Positions 32,273 through 40,223 of a DNA stretch of 52,041 nt are shown piece after piece. A model generated the notes under the pieces. It had not been told where the DNA came from and made no database searches. It was given only the letters and a program-made list of their open reading frames with translations. The stretch spans positions 1-52,041 of the forward strand of contig DBEP01000022.1 in NCBI GenBank assembly GCA_002294045.1, in the 5' to 3' direction. The DNA comes from Lachnoclostridium sp. UBA903 (GTDB lineage: Bacteria; Bacillota; Clostridia; Lachnospirales; Lachnospiraceae). A program made the translations under genes and the position numbers. Every line of letters starts with the position of its first letter. Position 1 is the stretch's first letter.

Positions 32273-34405
32273 TTGCAAGAGAGCAAGAACTATCTAAAAA
32301 GGATAATGGACATTTATCAGAAAGTAACGGGTACCGGTCTATTTTGTTTTGATACCCAGCTGACTCTTGTTACAGTTCTTCCGGAAAATATTTCCGTTTA
32401 TAATTATAACTGCTTAGGTATGAACCGGCTTATCTCTTTCCTTGCAGAAACATTTTCTCAGGTACCTTCAAAAAACCGGTACTATGCCTATTTTCTGCAT
32501 AACAGCATCATCTGCCACATTGTATTTTTAGTCAGGAATAACCGTTATACCGGTGCTTTTGTATCGGAACCTGTTCTTGTAAAACAAATGACCGAGTCCG
32601 AAATAAAAAGCTTCGGTTCTTATTTGAAACTCCCCCCGGAGGGAAGCACTGATCTTCTGAAGGTACTTTCGAAAGCCAGGATTATTCCTTATGAGCGGGC
32701 TATGACTTTTGGGACCGTTCTGTTCAGTCTGTCCCAAACCTTATACTGTGAAGACTCCGCTCTTCAGGTGATTCGCAGTCCCCATAAGATTTTTGATTCG
32801 TTACAGGAGATACGTCCCGCTTCCTTACCTGATTGGAATGCCATAAGCTCCGAACGCCATACCCCTGCCGCTTTATACCAGAGCATCAAATGTGCCATTC
32901 AGGAAGGGGATGTGGACAAACTGCTAAAACTGATGAACAAGTCCAGTGCGGCCAATGCGCCGATGCACCAGCTTCACAGAACCGACCATGTAAGAAGTAT
33001 CAAAAACAGCTTTATCAAAGCCTGCTCTATGGCTTGTTATGCGGCAATCGAAGCCAATGCCCCCTATGCGCAGACTCTGGATATTGCCGATGATATGATT
33101 CTAAAGATGGAAGCCGTCAATAATATTGCCGAATTGTACGAATTGATGAAAGCTGCCCTTCTTGAGTTTGCACGTGCAGTTTTGGAAAGACGTAAATATG
33201 CTTATTCCAAACCAATCCGTAAAGTCATGGATTACCTCTATGCTCATTACAGTGAAAAAATTACCCTTGATGATTTGTCGAAAATCACCAACCTGAGTAC
33301 ATATTATATATCCAATCTCATAAAAACCGAAACCGGCCTGTCCCTCCATGATAATATCAATAAGATCCGTATTGAGAAAAGCCAAAAGCTTCTTCTCGAA
33401 AGAAACAGCAGTATCCTGGAAATTACACAAAGTGTGGGCTATCGCTATCAGAATCATTTTGCCGCCATATTTAAAAGATATACCGGTATTACTCCAACGG
33501 AATACCGCAATGCGATGGGATCAGAACAAATACCCAACTCATTGCCGGCAGAAAAAACAGGGGGAGGGGAAACGATTTCCCTGGCACTTCAACAGTTAAA
33601 AACGAAACTAACGGTATTTTCCGGTACCTTTGACATAGCCCGGATTGTAGATCCCTTAGACCATAATTCCTGGATTCTCCACGGGCAGGATTTGCCTGAT
33701 TCCAGGCTGATATGTTATAGTTTTTGGAATAAAAACCAATCCTGTGAAAATTGCATTTCCATACGTGCCTATATACAAAATGATACTTTTTTCAAGATTG
33801 AACAAAAAAACAGCAGCACTTTTCTTGTTCTGGCTTTTCCGCAGAATGTGGGGAAAAATGTTTATGTCGCAGAAGTTTTAAAAGATATTTCAAACCAGTC
33901 TATCTTAAGCATTGACAACAGTCGGACAGAAGTTTTAGATAGTTATGAGGAAGAAAAAGATTCCCTTACAGGACTGTATACCAGATATTATATTGACAAG
34001 CAGCTGTCTTTGGAAATCCGGAAAAACAGGCTTGAGCAGCGGCCTTTTACAGTTCTGCTGGCTGCCCTTACCATAGAGGAGGAATCAGACACGGTAGACT
34101 TACTGCTCTCGGAACTTGCCTTAACTGTCTGTGGCTGCTTTCGTACCTCACAGGACTGGGCTGGACGCTATACAGGCAAAGTCTTTCTTATTGCATTGAA
34201 TGACTGTACGGAATCCCAGGCCGGAGAATTTTCCCGTCTCATCCGTAAAAACTTTGAAAGCAGAATCCAAAATCATGAACATGCCGGCGATAGCTTTAAA
34301 CTCAACTTCGGCATACAAACGCTTACTGAGGATATCAGCGAAGCAGGGGCATTTCTCTATTTGACATTTGCAAATCTCTATAATGAAGCAAAGCCGGATA
34401 CCTGA
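32273..34405 (+). CDS. AraC-family regulator with C-terminal degenerate GGDEF domain
   Basis: A 710-residue soluble protein. The N-terminal half (about 1-300) is a sensor of unknown type. The AraC helix-turn-helix pair lies at about 325-425 and includes ITLDDLSKITNLSTYYISNL and the signature RYTGITPTEYR. After a variable region (about 450-560) comes DSLTGLYTRYYIDKQL, the start of a GGDEF domain, but the active-site loop reads RYTGKVFLIAL where RxGGDEF is expected; it should not make c-di-GMP and may bind a nucleotide or a partner. I chose TTG at 32273 because AAAGGAGGTG precedes it. A 13-bp perfect hairpin (34388-34429) overlaps its end. It faces the EAL/HDOD gene. Confidence 0.82.
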   Translation: MQESKNYLKRIMDIYQKVTGTGLFCFDTQLTLVTVLPENISVYNYNCLGMNRLISFLAETFSQVPSKNRYYAYFLHNSIICHIVFLVRNNRYTGAFVSEPVLVKQMTESEIKSFGSYLKLPPEGSTDLLKVLSKARIIPYERAMTFGTVLFSLSQTLYCEDSALQVIRSPHKIFDSLQEIRPASLPDWNAISSERHTPAALYQSIKCAIQEGDVDKLLKLMNKSSAANAPMHQLHRTDHVRSIKNSFIKACSMACYAAIEANAPYAQTLDIADDMILKMEAVNNIAELYELMKAALLEFARAVLERRKYAYSKPIRKVMDYLYAHYSEKITLDDLSKITNLSTYYISNLIKTETGLSLHDNINKIRIEKSQKLLLERNSSILEITQSVGYRYQNHFAAIFKRYTGITPTEYRNAMGSEQIPNSLPAEKTGGGETISLALQQLKTKLTVFSGTFDIARIVDPLDHNSWILHGQDLPDSRLICYSFWNKNQSCENCISIRAYIQNDTFFKIEQKNSSTFLVLAFPQNVGKNVYVAEVLKDISNQSILSIDNSRTEVLDSYEEEKDSLTGLYTRYYIDKQLSLEIRKNRLEQRPFTVLLAALTIEEESDTVDLLLSELALTVCGCFRTSQDWAGRYTGKVFLIALNDCTESQAGEFSRLIRKNFESRIQNHEHAGDSFKLNFGIQTLTEDISEAGAFLYLTFANLYNEAKPDT

Positions 34406-34429
34406 TGATTTTCAAATATCCGGCTTTGC
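34388..34429 (+). terminator. Hairpin overlapping the end of the AraC-GGDEF gene
   Basis: GCAAAGCCGGATA and TATCCGGCTTTGC form a 13-bp perfect stem with a 16-base loop; the stop codon lies in the loop. The T-run is short, so termination may be partial. The space downstream holds the Tad promoter. Confidence 0.55.
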
Positions 34430-34522
34430 CGTTAAGCTCAAGACATCTTTATGTAATATTAAATAAAAAATTTTAAAAACTTTGTTATAAGTCATGAATT
34501 TACATAATTTGCATTATTTTGG

Positions 34523-34551
34523 TTGAAAAAACAATAAACAGGGTGTAAGAT
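34523..34551 (+). promoter_or_regulatory. Promoter of the Tad pilus operon
   Basis: TTGAAA and TAAGAT with a 17-base spacer. Transcription would begin near 34558, which rules out the in-frame TTG at 34561 as the start of the first gene. Confidence 0.5.
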
Positions 34552-34596
34552 ATCATTATCTTGAATATAAGTGAGGTGAAGCCTATTGGTTTTAAA

Positions 34597-35130
34597 ATGA
34601 CTTGCCTTGTCTGCCTTCTGGTGCTGGCTGTAATAAGGGATATTAAATCTTGCAGGATCAGCAATTATCTGATTGTCTTCGGATTAATCGTTGGAATTCT
34701 TTTTCATCACTTTGAGAATGGATGGACAAGCATAAGTATATGGGGTCCGGGCATTTTAATACCGGTACTGTTCCTGTTTCCGCTGTTTCTGCTAAAAGCG
34801 CTGGGAGCAGGAGATATAAAGCTTTTTTCTGTTATTGGCTGTTTTTATGGAACTGCCTTTGTTATTAAATCTGTTGGGGCTGCCTTTCTGATTGCAGCAG
34901 TCATGTCATTTATTTATCTCATAAAACACAGATTGGTCTTTCAGCGTTTGCATTATCTGGTAACTTATATCCAAACCATCACATCCAATTATTATAATAA
35001 AAGATTGAAAGGAAAAACGGAAGAGACTATTTGCCGGTTTTCCGATTTGAGTTTACAGCTGGGTGTCATTCATTTTTCGCCTGCAATTTTAACTGCTGTT
35101 CTGTTACAGCTTATTTTTCATATCTATTAA
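34597..35130 (+). CDS. Prepilin peptidase, TadV/CpaA type (A24)
   Basis: A membrane aspartic protease that trims Flp-type prepilins. RDIKSCRISN carries the first catalytic Asp after one membrane helix, and LGAGDIKLFS the second (GxGD). About five to six helices are predicted. The start is uncertain: the frame is open from a TTG at 34561, and the best ribosome site (AGTGAGGTG, 34570-34578) is ideally placed for an ATT codon at 34585; the first ATG at 34597 is 18 bases from that site. I list the ATG as the conservative choice. First gene of the Tad operon; a second A24 peptidase occurs at 44102. The C-terminal 60 residues form a longer tail than in most TadV. Confidence 0.88.
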   Translation: MTCLVCLLVLAVIRDIKSCRISNYLIVFGLIVGILFHHFENGWTSISIWGPGILIPVLFLFPLFLLKALGAGDIKLFSVIGCFYGTAFVIKSVGAAFLIAAVMSFIYLIKHRLVFQRLHYLVTYIQTITSNYYNKRLKGKTEETICRFSDLSLQLGVIHFSPAILTAVLLQLIFHIY

Positions 35131-35227
35131 TTGATGTCAGACCTTTTTATGCAATAGGAAATTGTATTCTATCGCACAAAAAGCCCGGACTCTTTGTTCT
35201 ATACCCAGGAAGAAAGGAGGAAAAAAT

Positions 35228-36241
35228 ATGAGCTGTACTTTGGCTGTTTATGACAGGGAAACCGAATATGCCAATCAGCTTATGGATTATATAAAAAGAA
35301 AACATAAAAAATTGACGGTGAGGGTCTTTACGAATCCGGATAGTCTGAGGGAATATTCAAAACAGAACCCGATTCGGATACTTCTGATAAATGAAAATAT
35401 AATGCGGGAGGAAAACATACCGCCAGAGGAAATAAAGCAAAATCATATAAAAAATATATGTATCTTATCAGAGGATAATTGTTCTTCCGATAACGCCGGG
35501 TATCCGGTGATTTATAAATACCAATCTGCGGACACCCTGATAAAGGAGCTTTTTTCTTATTACCCTCTCCAGGAGGTGCAGGGCGGAACTAAAAATTCTT
35601 CTGAACATACAGAAATAATCAGTGTTTTTTCCGTTGACGAAGGAGTCAGCCGGCAGGTTTTTGCATATTCTTTGGCAAATCAGTATGCAGCAATAAAAAA
35701 AACTTTATATGTCAATTTGGATATTTTTCCGGTTTTACCTATATTTCTGGGCTATAAATCGGAGAATGGCTTATCCGAATTTATTTATTATCTAAAACAG
35801 AATCCTTCCAATTTAATGCATAAGATGAACGGTATTATAACAAAAAGAAACAAACTGGATTATATCGAAGGAGTTTCTTTTGGACCCGACCTGTATGAAC
35901 TTACGGCAGAGGATATGAATCTGTGGCTGAGTGAGATAATGCGAAATACTGCTTATGAGGTGGTTGTATTTGATGTAGGATGTTATTTTCATGCAGGGAC
36001 AGAACTGTTCAGAAGCACAGGCAGATTGCTTCTGCTGTTAGGAGAAAATACCTGGGAGCAGGCAAAATATCGTAATTTTATAGAGCAGCTGAACTGGGCA
36101 GGCCATGAGGATATATCCGAAAAAATAACCCCGGTACCGTTGACGGAAGAAGAGAGGGCAAAGCTTCAAAGCTTTACAGCCGATAATTTTGATTGGGAGA
36201 CGGGCAGCTATGATTTGGCGGCACAGTATTTGAGAACATAA
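35228..36241 (+). CDS. TadZ/CpaE-like pilus localisation ATPase, degenerate P-loop
   Basis: A 337-residue soluble protein. Residues about 1-105 resemble a receiver-like domain (LAVYDRETEYANQLMDYIKR). From about 120 onward it has the fold of MinD/ParA-type TadZ: TEIISVFSVDEGVSRQVFAY aligns with the deviant Walker A strand, but the GKT residues are missing, and KTLYVNLDIFPVLP and VVVFDVGCYF follow as the next strands. In Tad systems TadZ marks the pole or site for pilus assembly. Loss of the P-loop suggests nucleotide binding is weak or gone. ATG at 35228 is chosen because AAAGGAGG is just upstream. Next to the prepilin peptidase and the TadA ATPase. Confidence 0.85.
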   Translation: MSCTLAVYDRETEYANQLMDYIKRKHKKLTVRVFTNPDSLREYSKQNPIRILLINENIMREENIPPEEIKQNHIKNICILSEDNCSSDNAGYPVIYKYQSADTLIKELFSYYPLQEVQGGTKNSSEHTEIISVFSVDEGVSRQVFAYSLANQYAAIKKTLYVNLDIFPVLPIFLGYKSENGLSEFIYYLKQNPSNLMHKMNGIITKRNKLDYIEGVSFGPDLYELTAEDMNLWLSEIMRNTAYEVVVFDVGCYFHAGTELFRSTGRLLLLLGENTWEQAKYRNFIEQLNWAGHEDISEKITPVPLTEEERAKLQSFTADNFDWETGSYDLAAQYLRT

Positions 36242-36320
36242 CTATGTTATAGGAGCAGGTAATTAAAATAATATTTGGTAAAGATAATGATACATAATAC
36301 ATTACAGTTAAGAGGTGGAT

Positions 36321-37535
36321 ATGAATACACAGAAGCAGGAACTTCAGGAAGTGGTCATAAAGGAAATCGATTTATCAAAAGAGCTGAACGATGAAGAAAT
36401 CCTGGAGCTGATTGATAAAATTTTATTAATCAGAAGTAAAAGCAGCTATATAAGTATGCAGGATAAAAGACGGCTCAGAAAAGAAATATTCAATTCAATA
36501 CGAAGGCTGGATATATTGCAGGAGCTGGTGGAAGATACTACCATAACGGAAATTATGGTTAATGGTGCAAAAAATATATTCATAGAGCAAGATGGCTCAA
36601 TCCGTCCCTGGAACAAACAGTTCGAATCGGAGAAAAAATTAGAGGACGTGGTGCAGCAGATTGTATCCAAGTCAAACCGTATTATAAATGAAGCCAGTCC
36701 CATTGTGGATGCCAGGCTGCCTGACGGCTCCAGAGTTAACATTGTTCTCCCGCCCGTAGCCATGGAAGGGCCGGTGGTGACTATCAGAAAGTTTCCCGAT
36801 CAGCCTATAACCATTCATAAATTAATTGAAATAGGCGCTATATCGGATGAAGCTGCACGGTTTTTAGAGAAACTGGTAATTGCAGGATACAATATATTTA
36901 TCAGCGGCGGTACAGGCTCCGGTAAAACAACATTTCTGAATGTACTTTCTAATTTTATCCCTAAGGATGAGAGGGTAATTACCATAGAAGATTCTGCGGA
37001 GCTGCAGATTAAGGCAGTACCCAATCTTGTCAGGCTGGAAGCCCGCAATGTAAATGTGGAAGGAAAAAATGCGGTGACCATAAGGGATTTAATAAAATCT
37101 AGCTTGCGAATGCGGCCCAATAGAATAATTGTGGGGGAAGTAAGGGATGCGGCGGCAATTGACATGTTGCAGGCCATGAACAGCGGACATGACGGATCTT
37201 TATCCACAGGTCATGCCAATTCAACGGTGGATATGTTAAGCCGTCTGGAAACTTTGGTTCTGATGGGAGCAGATATTCCTCTGATGGCAGTCAGGAAACA
37301 GATAGCCTCTGCCATCGATATCATCGTACATTTAGGAAGGCTGAGGGATAAAAGCAGAAAGGTGCTTGAGATTTCGGAAATATTGGACTGTACGGACGGG
37401 GAAATTGAAGTGAATAAATTATATGTGTTTAAGGAATGCGGCGAAGATAAAAACGGGCAGGTTATAGGACAACTGCAAAAGACAAATAGTGAATTAATTA
37501 ATTTATCAAAGTTAAGTAAAGCAGGAATTCTATGA
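36321..37535 (+). CDS. TadA/CpaF pilus assembly ATPase
   Basis: A 404-residue hexameric secretion ATPase of the VirB11/TadA class. A helical N-domain (1-about 140) precedes the RecA-like domain with Walker A ISGGTGSGKTTFLN (near 196), Asp box (ITIEDSAELQI), Walker B (RIIVGEVRDAAAIDML) and His box (GHDGSLSTGHANS). All catalytic motifs are intact. It drives assembly and probably retraction of the Flp pilus from the inner face of the membrane. ATG 36321 follows AGAGGTG; GTG 36315 in the same frame is possible. It overlaps tadB by 4 bases (ATGA). Confidence 0.96.
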   Translation: MNTQKQELQEVVIKEIDLSKELNDEEILELIDKILLIRSKSSYISMQDKRRLRKEIFNSIRRLDILQELVEDTTITEIMVNGAKNIFIEQDGSIRPWNKQFESEKKLEDVVQQIVSKSNRIINEASPIVDARLPDGSRVNIVLPPVAMEGPVVTIRKFPDQPITIHKLIEIGAISDEAARFLEKLVIAGYNIFISGGTGSGKTTFLNVLSNFIPKDERVITIEDSAELQIKAVPNLVRLEARNVNVEGKNAVTIRDLIKSSLRMRPNRIIVGEVRDAAAIDMLQAMNSGHDGSLSTGHANSTVDMLSRLETLVLMGADIPLMAVRKQIASAIDIIVHLGRLRDKSRKVLEISEILDCTDGEIEVNKLYVFKECGEDKNGQVIGQLQKTNSELINLSKLSKAGIL

Positions 37536-38275
37536 TAAAGGATTATAATCAATACCAATTTACAAAAAAGGAGCAGATTGGCTATTTCATGCAGGGAGCA
37601 GCCATAGGAGCAGGAATGGGTATTTTATTTTATTCCAATCTGCCGGGAATTTTATTATTAATTCCTTACGGCTTTGTTCATATACAAAATAAGAAGAAGC
37701 AGTTGATTAAAAAAAGAAAATGGCAGCTGAATTTAGAGTTCAGGGATGGAATATCCAGCCTGCTGGCAGCATTAAATGCAGGTTATTCCGTTGAAAATGC
37801 ATTTTGTCAGGCTGTCATGGATTTAAAGCTTATGTATCCTCCCGGCGCCCTGATAGTTTCCGAATTTGAGGGAATTGTTAACCAGATAGAGATGAACCGG
37901 ACAGTTGAAACGGTTTTAATGGACTTTGCAGGCAGAGCCGGTGTTGAGGATATCGCTAATTTTGCCGAGGTGTTTGTGACTGCGAAAAGGACCGGCGGGG
38001 ATATAATTAAAATTATCCGGACCACCGGAAATACCATTAACGATAAAATTGAAGTTAATAGAGAAATAATAACGTTAATAACCGGCAAAAGGTTTGAGTC
38101 CAATATTATGAGTCTGATACCGATTTTTATTATTATATATTTAAGGTTATTTTCGTCCGGGTTTCTGGACCCGCTGTACCATAACCTTTTTGGGTATGTT
38201 TTCATGACGGTCATATTGGTATTATATTACGGTGTTTTCTGTTTAACGCAGAAAATTGTGAGTATAGAAGTATAA
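37532..38275 (+). CDS. TadB-like platform protein
   Basis: A 247-residue membrane protein of the type II secretion F family. Hydrophobic segments lie near 17-48, 190-210 and 222-242. The cytoplasmic part (about 65-185) has the T2SF helical hairpin with LLAALNAGYSVENAF and VTAKRTGGDIIKII. It is the inner-membrane platform that the TadA hexamer acts on. Coupled to tadA through ATGA, and followed by the larger partner tadC-like gene after 79 bases. Confidence 0.92.
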   Translation: MIKDYNQYQFTKKEQIGYFMQGAAIGAGMGILFYSNLPGILLLIPYGFVHIQNKKKQLIKKRKWQLNLEFRDGISSLLAALNAGYSVENAFCQAVMDLKLMYPPGALIVSEFEGIVNQIEMNRTVETVLMDFAGRAGVEDIANFAEVFVTAKRTGGDIIKIIRTTGNTINDKIEVNREIITLITGKRFESNIMSLIPIFIIIYLRLFSSGFLDPLYHNLFGYVFMTVILVLYYGVFCLTQKIVSIEV

Positions 38276-38354
38276 GCGGGCTTATGAACGGCTGCCTTTT
38301 ATGTAGCCAATTATATATATTTATAATAATAAGCAGAAAGGTAAGAAGATTGGA

Positions 38355-39821
38355 ATGATTTTATTTAACTTGATAATAATGCTCACCTTTATGATACTCT
38401 GGTTTATTACTAAAAATTACGAAATCGAAACCGTCGGAAGCCTTGATAAAAGGCGATACCCGTTAAAGTCCTTATTCTCCCTCGGATTTTTTATTATGGA
38501 CAGGCTGGGAGCAGATAAAAACAAGGCATCCGATAACTTGGAGGAACCGCTTAGGGCTTTATATGTAGGGGAACAGGCGGCTATAATAAGAAGGCTGTAT
38601 CTGTGCAATAAAACAGTAATCGCTGTAATGATAATATTTGGAGCCAATTTTTTTGCCCTGATAAGTAATTTACAGCTTTATAATAATAAACAGCTGTCGG
38701 ACGGAGTATACATTCAAAGGCCGGGATATGAGGAAGGAGTTAAATCCGTAGACCTTTTGGTGAATGTTACAGATAAGAATTCAACGGTTTTGGAGGAAGA
38801 GATACGTCTGGATGTGGAAGAGAGACATTATGATAAAGAAGAGAAGGTAAAGATGTTCCAACATGCAAAAGACTACCTTGACGCCCATATCTTAAATAAT
38901 AATGAATCATCGGAAAGAATCCTGTCTGACCTTGATTTTATATCACAGATACCGGAAACCGGAATAACAGTTACATGGGTTACCGGGAATAATGAAATAA
39001 TTGATGCAGCAGGAAAGGTATACAATGAAGAATTACAGGAGGAGGCATTGGTCTGGGTAACGGCAGAGATTACATATTATGAAGACAAAGAGGAATATAC
39101 CCGGTATTTTAAAGTTTTGCCGAAAGAATATACAGGGGAAGAAATAATAAGGAAAAAACTGAACGACGCCCTGAGTGCAGCCGATGTACAATCAAAAACA
39201 GAAGATAAGCTGCCGCTTCCGGACACTTTGAATCAGGAGCAGGTAACCTGGGCGGAGAAAGAAGACAATACCGGATGGCTGTTTCTGCTGTTCGGAGCTA
39301 TATTGGCCGTACTTACATATTTGCTGATGGATCGAGATTTATACGGTAAAGTGGAAAAAAGAAACAGGGAAATGCTGCTGGATTATCCGGAAATCATAAA
39401 TAAATTCACACTTTTGGTGGGAGCGGGCATGTCTTTATCCAATGCCTGGTGTAAAATTGCAAAAGATTATAAAGAGAAAGGGACAGAAAAGCGGTTCGCC
39501 TATGAAGAAATGGGAATAACCTACGGGGAATTAATGTTGGGAGCCTCTGAAATTACGGCCTATGAACGGTTTGGTAAGAGGGCAAAATTACTTCCCTATC
39601 TCAGATTCAGTTCTTTGTTGGCCCAAAACGTAAAAAAAGGCTCGGCAGGATTACTGAGCCAGCTGGAGCTGGAGGCTGCCCAAGCCTTTGAAGAAAGAAA
39701 AGAACTGGCAAAAAGAATGGGAGAAGAAGCAGGCACAAAATTACTGATGCCAATGATGCTGATGCTGGTTGTTGTATTGGCTGTCATCCTGGTTCCTGCA
39801 TTTTTATCCTTCCGGATATAA
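38355..39821 (+). CDS. TadC-like platform protein with long extracytoplasmic insert
   Basis: A 488-residue membrane protein. It has a first helix (1-18), a second near 90-110, then about 200 residues of mostly beta-rich, Glu/Asp-rich sequence (115-310) before a helix near 314-332. The C-terminal T2SF region follows (LDYPEIINKFTLLVGAGMSL, then YLRFSSLLAQNVKKGSAGLL), ending in a last helix. TadC proteins are usually about 300 residues, so the insert is unusual for TadC in general, though clostridial forms carry such a domain. It may contact the growing pilus outside the membrane. Confidence 0.87.
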   Translation: MILFNLIIMLTFMILWFITKNYEIETVGSLDKRRYPLKSLFSLGFFIMDRLGADKNKASDNLEEPLRALYVGEQAAIIRRLYLCNKTVIAVMIIFGANFFALISNLQLYNNKQLSDGVYIQRPGYEEGVKSVDLLVNVTDKNSTVLEEEIRLDVEERHYDKEEKVKMFQHAKDYLDAHILNNNESSERILSDLDFISQIPETGITVTWVTGNNEIIDAAGKVYNEELQEEALVWVTAEITYYEDKEEYTRYFKVLPKEYTGEEIIRKKLNDALSAADVQSKTEDKLPLPDTLNQEQVTWAEKEDNTGWLFLLFGAILAVLTYLLMDRDLYGKVEKRNREMLLDYPEIINKFTLLVGAGMSLSNAWCKIAKDYKEKGTEKRFAYEEMGITYGELMLGASEITAYERFGKRAKLLPYLRFSSLLAQNVKKGSAGLLSQLELEAAQAFEERKELAKRMGEEAGTKLLMPMMLMLVVVLAVILVPAFLSFRI

Positions 39822-39955
39822 TATGGGGGCCAATTTTATACGCCGTTTACAGCTGCCGGAGCAGCCATGTTGTAAAGTGTAAAGAAAAGTTTCTTCTCAA
39901 AGTGAATTGTAACAGAGTTATTGACTTATAGTTTTGAGATGCCGCAAAGAGGATT

Positions 39956-40021
39956 ATGTTTGAAAAGGACAGAATAAAACGGAAAGAAGAAATATTTGTG
40001 AAAGGCAGGAAAGGGTTATGA
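39956..40021 (+). CDS. Possible 21-residue frame coupled to the pilin gene
   Basis: A short frame starting MFEKDRIKRKEE, with AGAGGA just before the ATG. Its stop codon TGA overlaps the ATG of the Flp pilin (ATGA). It may be a translational coupler or chance. The rest of the 196-base gap after tadC shows nothing else. Confidence 0.25.
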   Translation: MFEKDRIKRKEEIFVKGRKGL

Positions 40022-40188
40022 ATAAAATAAAAGAATTTATCAGAGAAGAAAGGGGTGTCGGGGTAGTGGAAATTATACTTATTTTGGTCATTTTAATTGG
40101 TTTGGTTATTTTATTTAGAACTACAATAGTAAAAATCGTAACGGATATATTAGGTTCCATTACTAACAATACGAGTACCTTTAAATAA
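40018..40188 (+). CDS. Flp-type type IVb pilin
   Basis: A 56-residue prepilin, the usual Flp size and shorter than most gene finders report. The leader ends EERG, and cleavage after G13 gives a mature N-terminus VGVVEIILILVILIGLVILF with Glu at position +5, the rule for A24 prepilin peptidases. A hydrophobic helix then a short polar tail (NNTSTFK) follow. The ribosome site is GGAAAGGG. It is the expected major subunit of the Tad pilus. It lies between the platform genes and the DUF5702-like gene. Confidence 0.93.
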   Translation: MNKIKEFIREERGVGVVEIILILVILIGLVILFRTTIVKIVTDILGSITNNTSTFK

Positions 40189-40223
40189 AAATAAGCCCAA
40201 TACCGGGCAGAGGGGGATAAAAA

